Source: Macrosoma leucophasiata
Taxonomy: Eukaryota; Arthropoda; Insecta; Lepidoptera; Hedylidae
Direction of reading: 5' to 3'
Length of the DNA: 64,000 nt
Assembly: GCA_036365455.1 (NCBI GenBank)
Contig: JAWQUS010000004.1
Coordinates: 1,619,501 to 1,683,500 of the forward strand
Positions 55,109-64,000 of the stretch are shown piece by piece. Within the stretch, counting starts at the first letter, position 1, and the number at the start of each line of letters is the position of its first letter. Position numbers and translations under genes: made by a program. A model generated the notes under the pieces. The model ran no database searches. It had not been told where the DNA came from and saw only the letters and a list, made by a program, of their open reading frames with translations.

Positions 55109-55124
55109 CTACACGCAGGACGCT

Positions 55125-55335
55125 GTCTATCCTGCGTTGCCGGCTTTACTACCGCCGGTACCATTGGTGGTCAAATCATTCCAATAAGGGGGTAATATAA
55201 CATCGCGAGATTTGAGCCAGCATCCCGAGATAAATGATCACCACTGCGATCGTCAATCTACCCACCAAGCGTGGTGATTATGGCATATGCCCAAATGACG
55301 CATAACACTGTTATGGACGTCTTTGGGGAAGGCTA
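55125..55335 (+). mobile_element. Family E element, diverged
   Basis: TGGTGGTCAAATCATTCCAA, ATAACATCGCGAGATTTGAG, CACTGCGATCGTCAATCTAC, GCGTGGTGATTATGGCATAT. Confidence 0.6.
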
Positions 55336-55337
55336 CC

Positions 55338-55617
55338 AGACTTCTTTTAGATGGAGCACACCGCGGACACTGCGCCAAAATTCCATACTATATACTATAA
55401 TTACTATAATACTATATACTATAATTTGGTCTCTATGTTTGACTGTGTAAGTCATCAATCAGTGACGTGTATTTACACGTGCACCTGTGTGCATAGCACG
55501 TAGAAAATACCAACCGTCGCCCATAAGAGGGGAGGAGGTTGGGTGGGTGATGCGGGGAAATCGGGCGGGACGTCGAAGTGTCCATTCTATACGTAGTATT
55601 ATTACATATTCTCTGGA
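55338..55617 (-). mobile_element. Family M MITE-like element, near full length
   Basis: Minus strand CAGAGAATATGTAATAATAC to GTCCGCGGTGTGCTCCATCT. A short ACTATATACTATAATT expansion lies near 55386-55424. Confidence 0.65.
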
Positions 55618-55923
55618 TGGAGTACTTATACTTTATATACAATCAACTTCTTCCAATGAGCCCAATATGGCTCTGAGTAAGCAATGTCCTTTTCGTCCCA
55701 TTCGTCATTGCTGAACGGAGCGGGTCAAATGAAACACGTTCAGTTTCAAGGCCCACAACACTAACCTCTCTTTGTTAAATAACAATGTGTTCTGTGTTCC
55801 ACAATCGCACTGTTTCATCACAATGGTCGAGATGAACGATTAGTGAAACAGGTGTCGTCAATTTTTTTGATTATTTAAAAAAAATATATGTTTCATGATT
55901 TATATAGCACAGGATTTAAAAAG

Positions 55924-56212
55924 TGCGCATGGCCTAGCGGCTGGTGTAGATCGGAAACGATCAACTCGGTTAAGGGATACGGGCGCGGTTGGGTGTGTGA
56001 TGGCAGACCGCTAGTGGATAATTAAGCCGTCGGTCCCGGTTGTTATCGCTAGATAGCTGTCATAAATCCTTGTCGGAGATTTGAAAACATCCGACAATGG
56101 GTTGGCCACTAACCCGTATCTTCACAAACTCGCATTGGAGCAGCGTGGTGGAGTAAGCACCAGACCTCCTCCCAAGAAGTCTCGTGCCCAGAAGTGGGAC
56201 GTATCAAAGGCC
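55924..56212 (+). mobile_element. Family D SINE-like element
   Basis: GCGCATGGCCTAGCGGCTGG, TACGGGCGCGGTTGGGTGTG, GCCGTCGGTCCCGGTTGTTA, GGAGCAGCGTGGTGGAGTAA, AGAAGTGGGACGTATCAAAG. The GGCACGTTAA block and (TAA)n tail are missing. Confidence 0.75.
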
Positions 56213-56240
56213 TCAGGAAAAAACCTCAAATTTTTTAATG

Positions 56241-56490
56241 TTACTTCATGCCTGTAATCCCCGAAGGCAGAGGTAAATGTATGTATTAAAAAATACATGC
56301 AAATACCCTCGATTCGCCGGTTACGTTTTGGCCTATGTAACAGGTGGCGAGCTAGTTCACATCTCCGGGCACGTTACCAAACTCTGGTACCTACCACCAA
56401 ATTAAGAAGTCCCAATTTTCTGGAAACTTCTCAATAGAACCAGAGATAAAGAATTTTACACCCTCATCTCTGATAGCCCCCGACACTAAA
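56241..56490 (-). mobile_element. Family B SINE, tRNA head lost
   Basis: CATGCCTGTAATCCCCGAAG, GGTGGCGAGCTAGTTCACAT, AACCAGAGATAAAGAATTTT in B order. The head is replaced after CCCCCGACACT. Confidence 0.7.
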
Positions 56491-56494
56491 TACT

Positions 56495-57330
56495 GGAACT
56501 GCCCATATTCTCAAAAAAGAAAATATTGGAGTTTTCCAAATATGGAGCCATTTCTCTTGAAACCAAATGAGTAATCAAAGGTTATATTTCCTCTGGCTCA
56601 TCGCCGTTTAAGGAACCATAATTCAACATTTTATTATTTTAAACTGGTTTATAACCTAAATTTAGTCCCAGCTTATACCTCGACTACGCCCCGTTTAGTG
56701 TTAACGACATTTTTATGACTTTAAACGTTATATTTTACAATTTCTTTGAAAATATTCCATTTGAGATTGTTCAAGTTAACGTTGACAATGTCATAATGAA
56801 GTATATGCAGTCCGGCATAAGGAATATTTTCGCTCGATTTTTCCCAAGCTGCCGTAAATAAATACAGAAGTGCATTATGTTAAGTTAAATAGACTTTTTA
56901 TTTATACTAAGCGCACTTAAGGAGTTGATTCCAGTGATTAGTAAGTTGGGAACAATGTTTATTATTTAATGTGCCATAAAATGGTCGTTTATCATCGCTA
57001 ATAAAGTTTGCTACCATAAAACACACGTACAAGGGTTGGTATTAAATATTTTCAAAATATTTTTGAAAAAGAACAACAGAAGCACACGTAGGCACTAAAG
57101 AAGTCTACGACGATTAAAGTCGAATAGCATCTCAAGATCGAACTAATCAATTTACAGAATGCATACTTTTTGTAAAATTTATCCCAAAATAAATAAATTG
57201 ATTATGCTTTACGTAAATTATCATTGTGCTAACCACATAGTCGAAAAGTCAAAGGCGAATGAGTGAATGCAAATCTTACTCAGGCGTAATGCGTATGTTA
57301 GCCATTAGCTTTTTTAGGCGTTCAATTAAT
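56495..57330. other. No recognisable feature
   Basis: AT-rich DNA. Confidence 0.4.
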
Positions 57331-57339
57331 AGTCTAGAC

Positions 57340-57523
57340 CAGAGGTTCCCAAACTATTTTTCTTGTAGACCCCTTTCAATTTTTTTCTGGTCTCGGTGGA
57401 CCCCGTTGCTAACATTTATATCACTTTCCCATATATCCCATTTTTATTTACGCATATACGAAGACCCCATCGAGTCTCCCATGGACCCCAGGGGGTCTAT
57501 ATGAACCACCTTGGGAATCACTG
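57340..57523. mobile_element. hAT-type MITE with 8-bp TSD
   Basis: Ends CAGAGGTTCCCAAACT and CTTGGGAATCACTG are inverted and have the classical hAT form. The exact 8-bp TSD GTCTAGAC lies at 57332-57339 and 57524-57531. Interior GTAGACCCCTTTC and GACCCCAGGGGGTC. 184 bp, non-coding. Confidence 0.9.
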
Positions 57524-57531
57524 GTCTAGAC

Positions 57532-58128
57532 TGTTTGCTAAACGGCATCATTTAACTGAATAACATTACTCTCCCTCTGTATATGGGACTGGACTGCAAT
57601 TAGATACCCTGACATGGTTGGGCCAGAAGGAAGCGAACTTGCTCACTCATCGTGCTCGTCAACCATTTACATTACACTGTAATTTCCTGGCTATCCATCA
57701 ATGCTCATTAATATATTTTTTGTAGAGTTCAATGTCCCTCCAAAAGAATAGTTCTGCGCGTGCCTAAAAAATCAAATTCCAACTAGTTCCTAAACAAAAA
57801 CAGTTCAATAAACAAATCAATTTCTCGAAAGCTGCAAAACAAATTGGACCATAACAAAATAAACAAAAGAGCCCAAAACGTGTTATTGTTTGGTTTAAAA
57901 TAATTTAGAGCAGACAGAAGAGGCTGAATGATTTTGGCGTGCGCCGGAATCGTTTTGTAGATATCCCGTTCGAATTGGACGTGTTTTAGGGTTATCTCTC
58001 CTCTTTCTAATGAGAAAATACTACGAAACATTGTTTTTGTGTAGGTGGATACTGTAGTACTGATACAGATGCGTTGCTCACACGCAAGTCTTATGTTATT
58101 TTGTCTCTGAACGTAGAACTACTACTAC
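57532..58128. other. No recognisable feature
   Basis: AT-rich DNA. Confidence 0.4.
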
Positions 58129-58277
58129 TGGGAAATTTCCAGAAAATGGAAAAATCCCAATAGAACCAGAGATAAAGGCTTTTTCACCATTATCTCTGAT
58201 AACCCCCTACCCGGGAATCGAACCCAGGACCTCAGCGTAGTAGTAGTGGCCTGCTACCACTAGGCTACCGAGGCAGT
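58129..58277 (-). mobile_element. Family B SINE, 5' half only
   Basis: Intact box A (TCGGTAGCCTAGTGGTAGC) and box B (GGGTTCGATTCCCGGG), but the 3' half is absent. Retroposition truncates 5' ends, so a later deletion or internal break is likely. Confidence 0.78.
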
Positions 58278-58486
58278 TCAATAAAAACCCCCAAATCATT
58301 TTTTTAAGTAAAACATCTTTACGCCCACTTGACTTGGGAGTTAGCTAGTGTACGTGTGACCAGAGCTTTCCGAAAATTGTGATCCGGCGAGGTGAACGGA
58401 AGTTGAGAGAGATATAAGTTAGTAGAGATGGAGCTGAAGAAGATTTACTTCAGTCGTGTGGTGCCTTAAAGCACACTCGTATATTT

Positions 58487-58662
58487 TTATGTAACGATGA
58501 TTGGAAACAAACATGCAGTCCACATGTAGGTATGTAAAGTGATGACTTTAGCCTATACACATCTACAAAAAACCAGAGGTGAAAATGCAGATGCTCTTGC
58601 CACACCTTAGTTAATGTCTCTATGATAGTTATTACGGGACCATACATTAAATCCTCCCAATG
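58487..58662 (-). mobile_element. Family A 3' half, older subfamily
   Basis: TTTTATGTAACGATGATTGG, AAAAACCAGAGGTG, TGATAGTTATTACGGGACCA. Confidence 0.65.
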
Positions 58663-58786
58663 ACGCAAAAGATCAGGTTCGGACCAACAGGGGTCTCTAA
58701 GGCAGTTTTTTTATGATATATGGTAAGTATAAACAACAAGCCTACAAACGTCTAACAGAAACCCAATATTTTAATGCAATTTTTTT

Positions 58787-59064
58787 TTTATGTAATGGAA
58801 GTGGCAAACAAGTTCACATTGATGTTAAGTGATGACTGCACCCTATAGACACCCACACAAAGACCAAGGTCAAAATGAAGATGCGTTACCACTCCTGAGG
58901 CGTAAGGTGTTACGCCTCTGTGCCGGAAATTACAGAGCGGTACATTACCACGTGACCGGCACAAGATAGTGCTGAACATTACCATTTAGCAGCAAGTATA
59001 TTAGGTAATGCGGTGGTGCCTTCGCCCGCGAGCTAAGTCACTGGAGCACTACCAGCAGTAAAAT
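58787..59064 (-). mobile_element. Family A element, full length
   Basis: TTTTTTTTATGTAATGGAAG to CACTACCAGCAGTAAAAT. Lacks CATGCAG near the tail. Confidence 0.85.
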
Positions 59065-59422
59065 GTATATTTAAAGCCTCTACCCCTGTTTCCACCACTA
59101 GTGTTAAGAGAGACTACGGAAGTGGTATGCTCCTTTTATACTAGAGATAATAAAACTCTATTTTGCACTATAATGAAACAAAATTATAAGATTAAACATG
59201 CAGTCTATGTTTATGGAGTCCATATCAAGTAATGGTCGATCATTTCATGAATTTAATTTTACGATAACGAGACAGCCATATCGTAAAGTTAAGTAGGTAA
59301 CAAGCAGTCTCGTAATAAGCTGGGAGCCGTTGAGTTAAGTAAGTAACAACTTAATTAAAATGAATCTTATACGGAGGAATTATGGTCTTTTACAACTGTA
59401 AGTCGTGAACTCCTGAAATCCG

Positions 59423-59703
59423 TTACTTCACGCCTGTAATCCCCGAAGGGGTAGGCAGAGCATACATGCAAACACCCACGATTCGCCGGTTACGTTTTGG
59501 CCCATGTACCAGCTGGCGAGCCTGTTGATATCTCCGGGCACATTACCAAACCTCGAGGTACTGCAAAATTTTCAGAAAATGGAAAAATCCGAATAGAATC
59601 AGAGATAAAGGACTTTACACCATTATCTCTGATAACCCCCTACCCGGAAAACGAACCCAGGACCTCAGCGTTGTAGCAGTGGCCTGCTACCACGAGGCAG
59701 TTC
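59423..59703 (-). mobile_element. Family B SINE
   Basis: TTACTTCACGCCTGTAATCC to CCTGCTACCACGAGGCAG. Box A is shortened by deletion of about 9 bp and a 15-bp block is missing near the tail. Confidence 0.8.
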
Positions 59704-59704
59704 C

Positions 59705-59868
59705 CGTCAGTCTTCGACCTGAAGGCCACGGCCTCCTTTAGCATCACATCACTCCAGCGATAGGTACCTGGGACGACCAACTTGTCGCCCCAATTATGGA
59801 AGTTTCACTGCTCGATCTTCCCCCGTTCTCTAAAGATGGCCAAGCCAACGAAGCCTCTGTGATTTTAT
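59705..59868 (-). pseudogene. LINE C-terminal relic with stops
   Basis: Minus-strand frame QRLRWLGHL, stop, RTGEDRAVKLP, stop, LGRQVGRPRY resembles the LINE C-terminus pattern (LRWLGHLxRMxExRxxK..GRRxxGRPRxRW). Three stops, no tail. It abuts a Family B SINE. Confidence 0.5.
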
Positions 59869-59869
59869 T

Positions 59870-60344
59870 TGACCGATGATATTTGGCTCTGCTACCAGAT
59901 GTTCGGTTTCTTTATTTTTAAAGGAATATTTTTGTTATCACAATTTTTAATAGAAACTCGGTAGGTAAGCGACTTGAAAAAGTAAAGGATTTGTAGAAAT
60001 ACTTGTTCTGGTTGCTTACAAGCTGTCAATGCAAATATTTACTATTTTCGATGTTAATATTAAGATAGTATTAAATCATTTTTTATCAATTTGATAACTG
60101 CAATCGTTACTTTAATGATAATTCTGGCTTTTTGGCTGCAGAGCGATTTAAGCACGGTGTAGTTTAAATATTTAAAAAAATACATGTTTAACGTGTGGCA
60201 ACCCTAACTTGTAGTGTTATACGGTATGGGCCGTCAAAATAAACTTTCAAGGGCAATGCACCGCGCTACCGCTCTGCTGTATTTGATGTAGGTACTGAAA
60301 CAACCGCTTATATACGCGATAAATTGTTACGAATGTTCGCTTTT
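59870..60344. other. No recognisable feature
   Basis: AT-rich DNA. Confidence 0.4.
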
Positions 60345-60470
60345 ATCACATTGATGGTAAGTGAATACTGCAAGCCTATAGACATATTAGACATATACAC
60401 AAAAACCGGAAATAAAATATTCTCTAAGTTTTTATATCTCTGTGTCTGAAATTATAGGTCTGCACCACTA
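60345..60470 (-). repeat. Diverged Family A 3' fragment
   Basis: CACATTGATGGTAAGTGAAT, GCAAGCCTATAGACATATTA, CTCTGTGTCTGAAATTATAG. Confidence 0.5.
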
Positions 60471-60814
60471 TTATAGGGTCTCGTTTCTGAAGGGAAAAAA
60501 CCCCTATATAAATGGTACTTTTGCGTTTAGACTTTTTGAAAAAAAAAAATGGTTTAAAGTAGGTACAGCATACACAATATGAGTAGCATATCAAATAAAA
60601 GGTCTTTCTGAGAGGATGTCAAATAAATAAATAAAACTTTGTTATTTAATGAAACAGATGAAAATTGAACATATCACCCCGCCTCTTATGTCGGAAACTA
60701 CTAACCCTAAAATTATGAAAAAAAAATATATATATAGAGACACACAGTTTTACGTTTAGATTACAGGAAAACCTCAGTAAGTGCCTAGTATTTAAATTAA
60801 CACAGGAATATCCC

Positions 60815-60858
60815 ATTTTTTTCGGAACCCTGTGATCGCTAGTCCAACTCGCAATTGT
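60815..60858 (-). repeat. Family J end fragment
   Basis: Minus strand AATTGCGAGTTGGACTAGCG..CACAGGGTTCCG resembles the J start. Confidence 0.4.
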
Positions 60859-60875
60859 CAGCTTAGTTGTATGTT

Positions 60876-61158
60876 TTTTTTTTATGTAAAGGAAGTTGTA
60901 AAGAAGCATGCAGTTCACATTGATGTTAAGTGATGACTGCAGCCTATAGACACCTACACAAAGACCAAGGTCAAAATGCAGATGCGTTACCACTCTGAGG
61001 CCTAAGGTGTTATGCCTCTGTGCCGGAAATGACAGGGCCGTACATTACCACCTGACCGGAACACGATAGTGCTGAACACCACCATTTAGCGGCAAGTATA
61101 TTAGGTAATGCGGTGCCTACGCCCGCGAGGTCCGTCACTTGAGCTCTACCAACATGTA
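60876..61158 (-). mobile_element. Family A element, full length
   Basis: TTTTTTTTTTATGTAAAGGA to GAGCTCTACCAACATG. Confidence 0.83.
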
Positions 61159-61159
61159 T

Positions 61160-61527
61160 TACTGATTTAAAAAAATAAGGTATAAGTAAGGTGGACACGG
61201 AACAACACAGTACCCCCGCCTCACTTAGCCGCTACATTAGCACCGTGCGATGCATAACTCCATGCCCCATTACAGTTATACGAGACATTTAGTGCGTGTA
61301 ATAATTTTGTAATCGCCATCCAGTTCATGCGAAGCGACTAGTGAGCAAGAGAATTATTTTTTAATTCCTTAAATTATATCGTAAATAAGTAAATGTTGCT
61401 GAATAAAACTATTAATCAATCAATTGTATTAATCGAAGAGTTTTTAAAATAACACAAAATAAACATTTTTTTTTTTGAACAATTCTCTTAAACTTCACAA
61501 GAGGGCCTTATAAGAACTAGGTCTTTG
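61160..61527. other. No recognisable feature
   Basis: AT-rich DNA. Confidence 0.4.
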
Positions 61528-61811
61528 GTGGTAAACAAGCATGTAGTTTACGTGGATTTTGGGGATTTTGAAATCTTTAGATAACTACACGAAAGCCAAT
61601 AGTTGGAATGTAGGTACAATAGAAAGGCAAGATGTCGGCAACATGTCTACATTTTGTCACCATAGGTTGAATTTGATTTGCCTCTGTCTTGAAAATTTCA
61701 GGGCCATATATTAACCTAACCGGAACACAACAGTAATGAACACTATCATTTGACGGTCGGTAGATGATGTACCTCGAACCCCGACACTAAAGCTATGCCA
61801 CCAGTAAAATA
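61528..61811 (-). mobile_element. Family A element, highly diverged
   Basis: GGTGGTAAACAAGCATGTAG, TTGCCTCTGTCTTGAAAATT, AACCTAACCGGAACACAACA and GCCACCAGTAAAA keep family order. Confidence 0.6.
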
Positions 61812-62435
61812 CTTTATTTATGGCAATAATTTAAAAATACACTCACAACTAAACTATCTCAATGTAGTCTGAATATCGTTCTAAATAAAAAGAGCACTGT
61901 GTCACAACCCTATAAGAGCGACCAGCGCCATCTTTTGAATTAGCAAGTGTGAGGCGGTGCTAATACCGTTTCAATGTTTACCTAAATGTACAAGTGTACA
62001 CACACTACACACGCCATATATCCCATTGATCTCACATTTAATGAATGAACGCGTGTTTAAATTTTAAAATTCCCAACCGGTGCCAATAAACCTCTGTTAC
62101 TGGATATTTGGTCTATTTATGCTTCCTACAGTACAAATAGAATACATTTACAAAGAACACCTGGTGGTAAATAATGGGTTTACTGATATTCTAAATTTAA
62201 ATAGTTAAATGGTATATTTACGGTAAGTGTACAATGAACTATTGACCTCAGGGTTGGTAGAATATGAAAGGTGGAAATAGTATAAATAATATTCAATTTT
62301 GATTGGAATTATTCTTTAGACATGGAGATCTGTTCTAACTTTTTTCGGAGTAGTATTTCATTTGAAGCTTTCCTTATTGAATGATCATCTTTAGGCAATT
62401 TAAGTGAAAGATCTTTTAGTGAATTCTTTTTTTTA
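61812..62435. other. No recognisable feature
   Basis: AT-rich DNA. Confidence 0.4.
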
Positions 62436-62702
62436 TATTTTAAAGTGGCAAACAAGCGTGCAGTTCACATTGATGTTAAGTGACGACTGCAGCCTATAGA
62501 CACTTACACAATGGCCAGAGGTCAAAATACAGATGCGTTGCCACTCCTGAGGCTTAAGGTGTTATGCCTCTGTGCCGGAAATTACAGGGCCACCTGACCG
62601 GAACACGATAGTGCTGCACACTACCATTTAGCCACAAGTATATTAGGTAATGCGGTGGTGCCTACGCCCGCGAGCTCCGTCACTGGAGCTCTACGACCAG
62701 TC
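62436..62702 (-). mobile_element. Family A element, full length
   Basis: ATATTTTAAAGTGGCAAACA to GAGCTCTACGACCAGT. The GTACATTA block is deleted. Confidence 0.83.
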
Positions 62703-64000
62703 GATATTCGTATTTATGATGATTTCACTATTTCTGTATTGTGAAAAGTAAATAGTCGTATATTTAATGGCATATGAAAACGCATAATTTCTAGTCCGGA
62801 AGAGTTTTGAGAAATTAATGCATCTTAGGGGTGGCCTACACTCATAACTCCAAGCCTACATGAAAGATTTCACCTATCTACGATCAGTAATCATTCAGTG
62901 TTCAAATGTTTCCGAAATGGAAGTCTGAGAATAAAACTCGAACTAAACCAAACTGGGATATTTTTATACCATAGTACAAACAGTTGAGTTGCCCAAAATC
63001 CCGGAGAGAAAGTTCCTTCCTTATTACAAGGTGGAGCCGATGGCGACGCTAACTGATTGGACGCATGACACATGTCTTGCGATCAACATGACGGCTTCAT
63101 TACTTCGCTCGTTTACATCTTTCACAAAAAGAATACCAAAATAATAAGAAACAAAAAGTCCTCGTCTGTAGCCGCATAATCTGGTACATGTCTGCAAAGC
63201 GAACCAAGTAGGTGGTCCCAAAAAACAAATGCAAACACAAAATCAATTTCCAAGACAATCAGACGAATACAAATTGCCACCTTACCCTCGATCCGGCTGC
63301 CACAAGCCGAAGGACCAATAAGACAAACAAAGCCCTCATAGCGGCAGCAGTCTTAACTCACAGCCCAATTAGGGTCGTTCCAGACAGCTATCGACGTGCT
63401 ATAAATCTGAAATACATTGTTGCTTCGGTATTTGAGTCAAGAGGCGTCTGAAGAGAGGTTATAGATGAGGATAGGGAGTGAAGTTATGACTCCGGTTTCA
63501 ATAAGGCATTGAGGGAACGGTGATCGGTCGTGGGTGCTGTTTGAATAAATATGTGCTTAACACCCAAGAGATCTGGAGAGCGTGTATTATTATGTAAATC
63601 ATAATGTTCGTATAAGGCAAGGTCGAGAGTTCCAAATTGTAGGGCATGTTCAGCTCATTAAAATAGACAAGGCGAGTTAGTGTTATGAGGAAACTAAGAC
63701 GAGAAATACTGTCTAATGTTCTGTCAGCCTTTGGTGTTGTATCTTACAGCAACAAGGTTTCTTGGTATCCATTGGTGGCAATTGTTAAGTTCTCAGCAAA
63801 AACGAGCAGACTGGAATTTTGACGCCAAATCTGGAAAGCTAATATATGTGCATTGCTTAACATTATTAAGGTTCTTTTAATTCAGATGTAAGTGGCCTAA
63901 CATGAATAACAAATATCAGGACTAAAGGCCACTAACCGCCACTAACAGCGATGATTAACCTTTAGTATTAAACAATACCAGTTGCTTACCGTAAAAAAAG
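62703..64000. other. No supported gene to window end
   Basis: Slightly less AT-rich than neighbours around 63000-63450, but no splice-bounded frame or known motif was found. The open frames there (60-79 codons) are left uncalled. Confidence 0.35.

Noticed and set aside
63212..63451. 79-codon plus-strand frame
   Set aside because: No homology recognised, no splice or repeat context.

Overview
This is an AT-rich nuclear window from an insect, most likely a moth or butterfly. The order call rests on recognising repeat families common in Lepidoptera: RTE-type LINE C-termini with ATGATG or ATACATAC tails, tRNA-derived SINEs, Helitron-like units ending in CTAG, and the CCGGCCAAGTG...GGTACGGAACCC unit. 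It is inference from memory of these families, not a search. There is no bacterial, viral or organellar gene layout.

Nearly all of the window is intronic or intergenic DNA packed with transposable elements. Letters are my local labels. Family A is a ~300-bp, poly(A)-tailed, hairpin-rich SINE-like repeat with about 30 copies or fragments on both strands. Family B is a tRNA-derived SINE, with 11-12 copies, three of them flanked by target-site duplications (TSDs) of 11, 13 and 14 bp. Family C is a tRNA-derived SINE with a GACCCGGTTAGTCCAG head. Family D is SINE-like with a (TAA)n tail. Family E is a SINE whose 3' tail matches an RTE LINE. Q marks short tRNA-headed fragments. H is a hAT MITE, L a mariner-like MITE and M an unclassified MITE. 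J is the CCGGCCAAG unit. K is a Penelope-like fragment. Decayed LINE pieces include a jockey-type reverse transcriptase (33-34.6 kb) and several RTE-like C-termini.

Two patches look like host exons, both on the minus strand. At 6335-6522 a GC-rich exon has a strong acceptor, a 5' leader, an ATG after an in-frame stop, 34 codons and a GTAAGT donor. A likely non-coding first exon lies upstream at 9494-9606. At 49462-49689 a GC3-rich open frame of 75 codons follows a good acceptor and ends in TAA, so it looks like the last coding exon of a second gene. Neither protein is recognised. The simplest reading is that one minus-strand gene ends near 49.4 kb and another begins near 9.6 kb and continues beyond the window start.

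Layout: 0-6.3 kb, intron with B, A and Helitron copies. 6.3-9.6 kb, 5' exons of the downstream gene. 9.6-12.1 kb, upstream flank with a ~0.3-kb tandem array. 12-49 kb, dense repeats including a three-level nest (MITE containing an A element containing a jockey LINE, 32.9-35.1 kb) and a PLE-like insertion in a MITE (36.6-37.1 kb). 49.4-49.7 kb, terminal exon. 49.7-64 kb, further A, B, D and E copies and a hAT MITE. In gaps between listed features I see only AT-rich DNA without a supportable feature.
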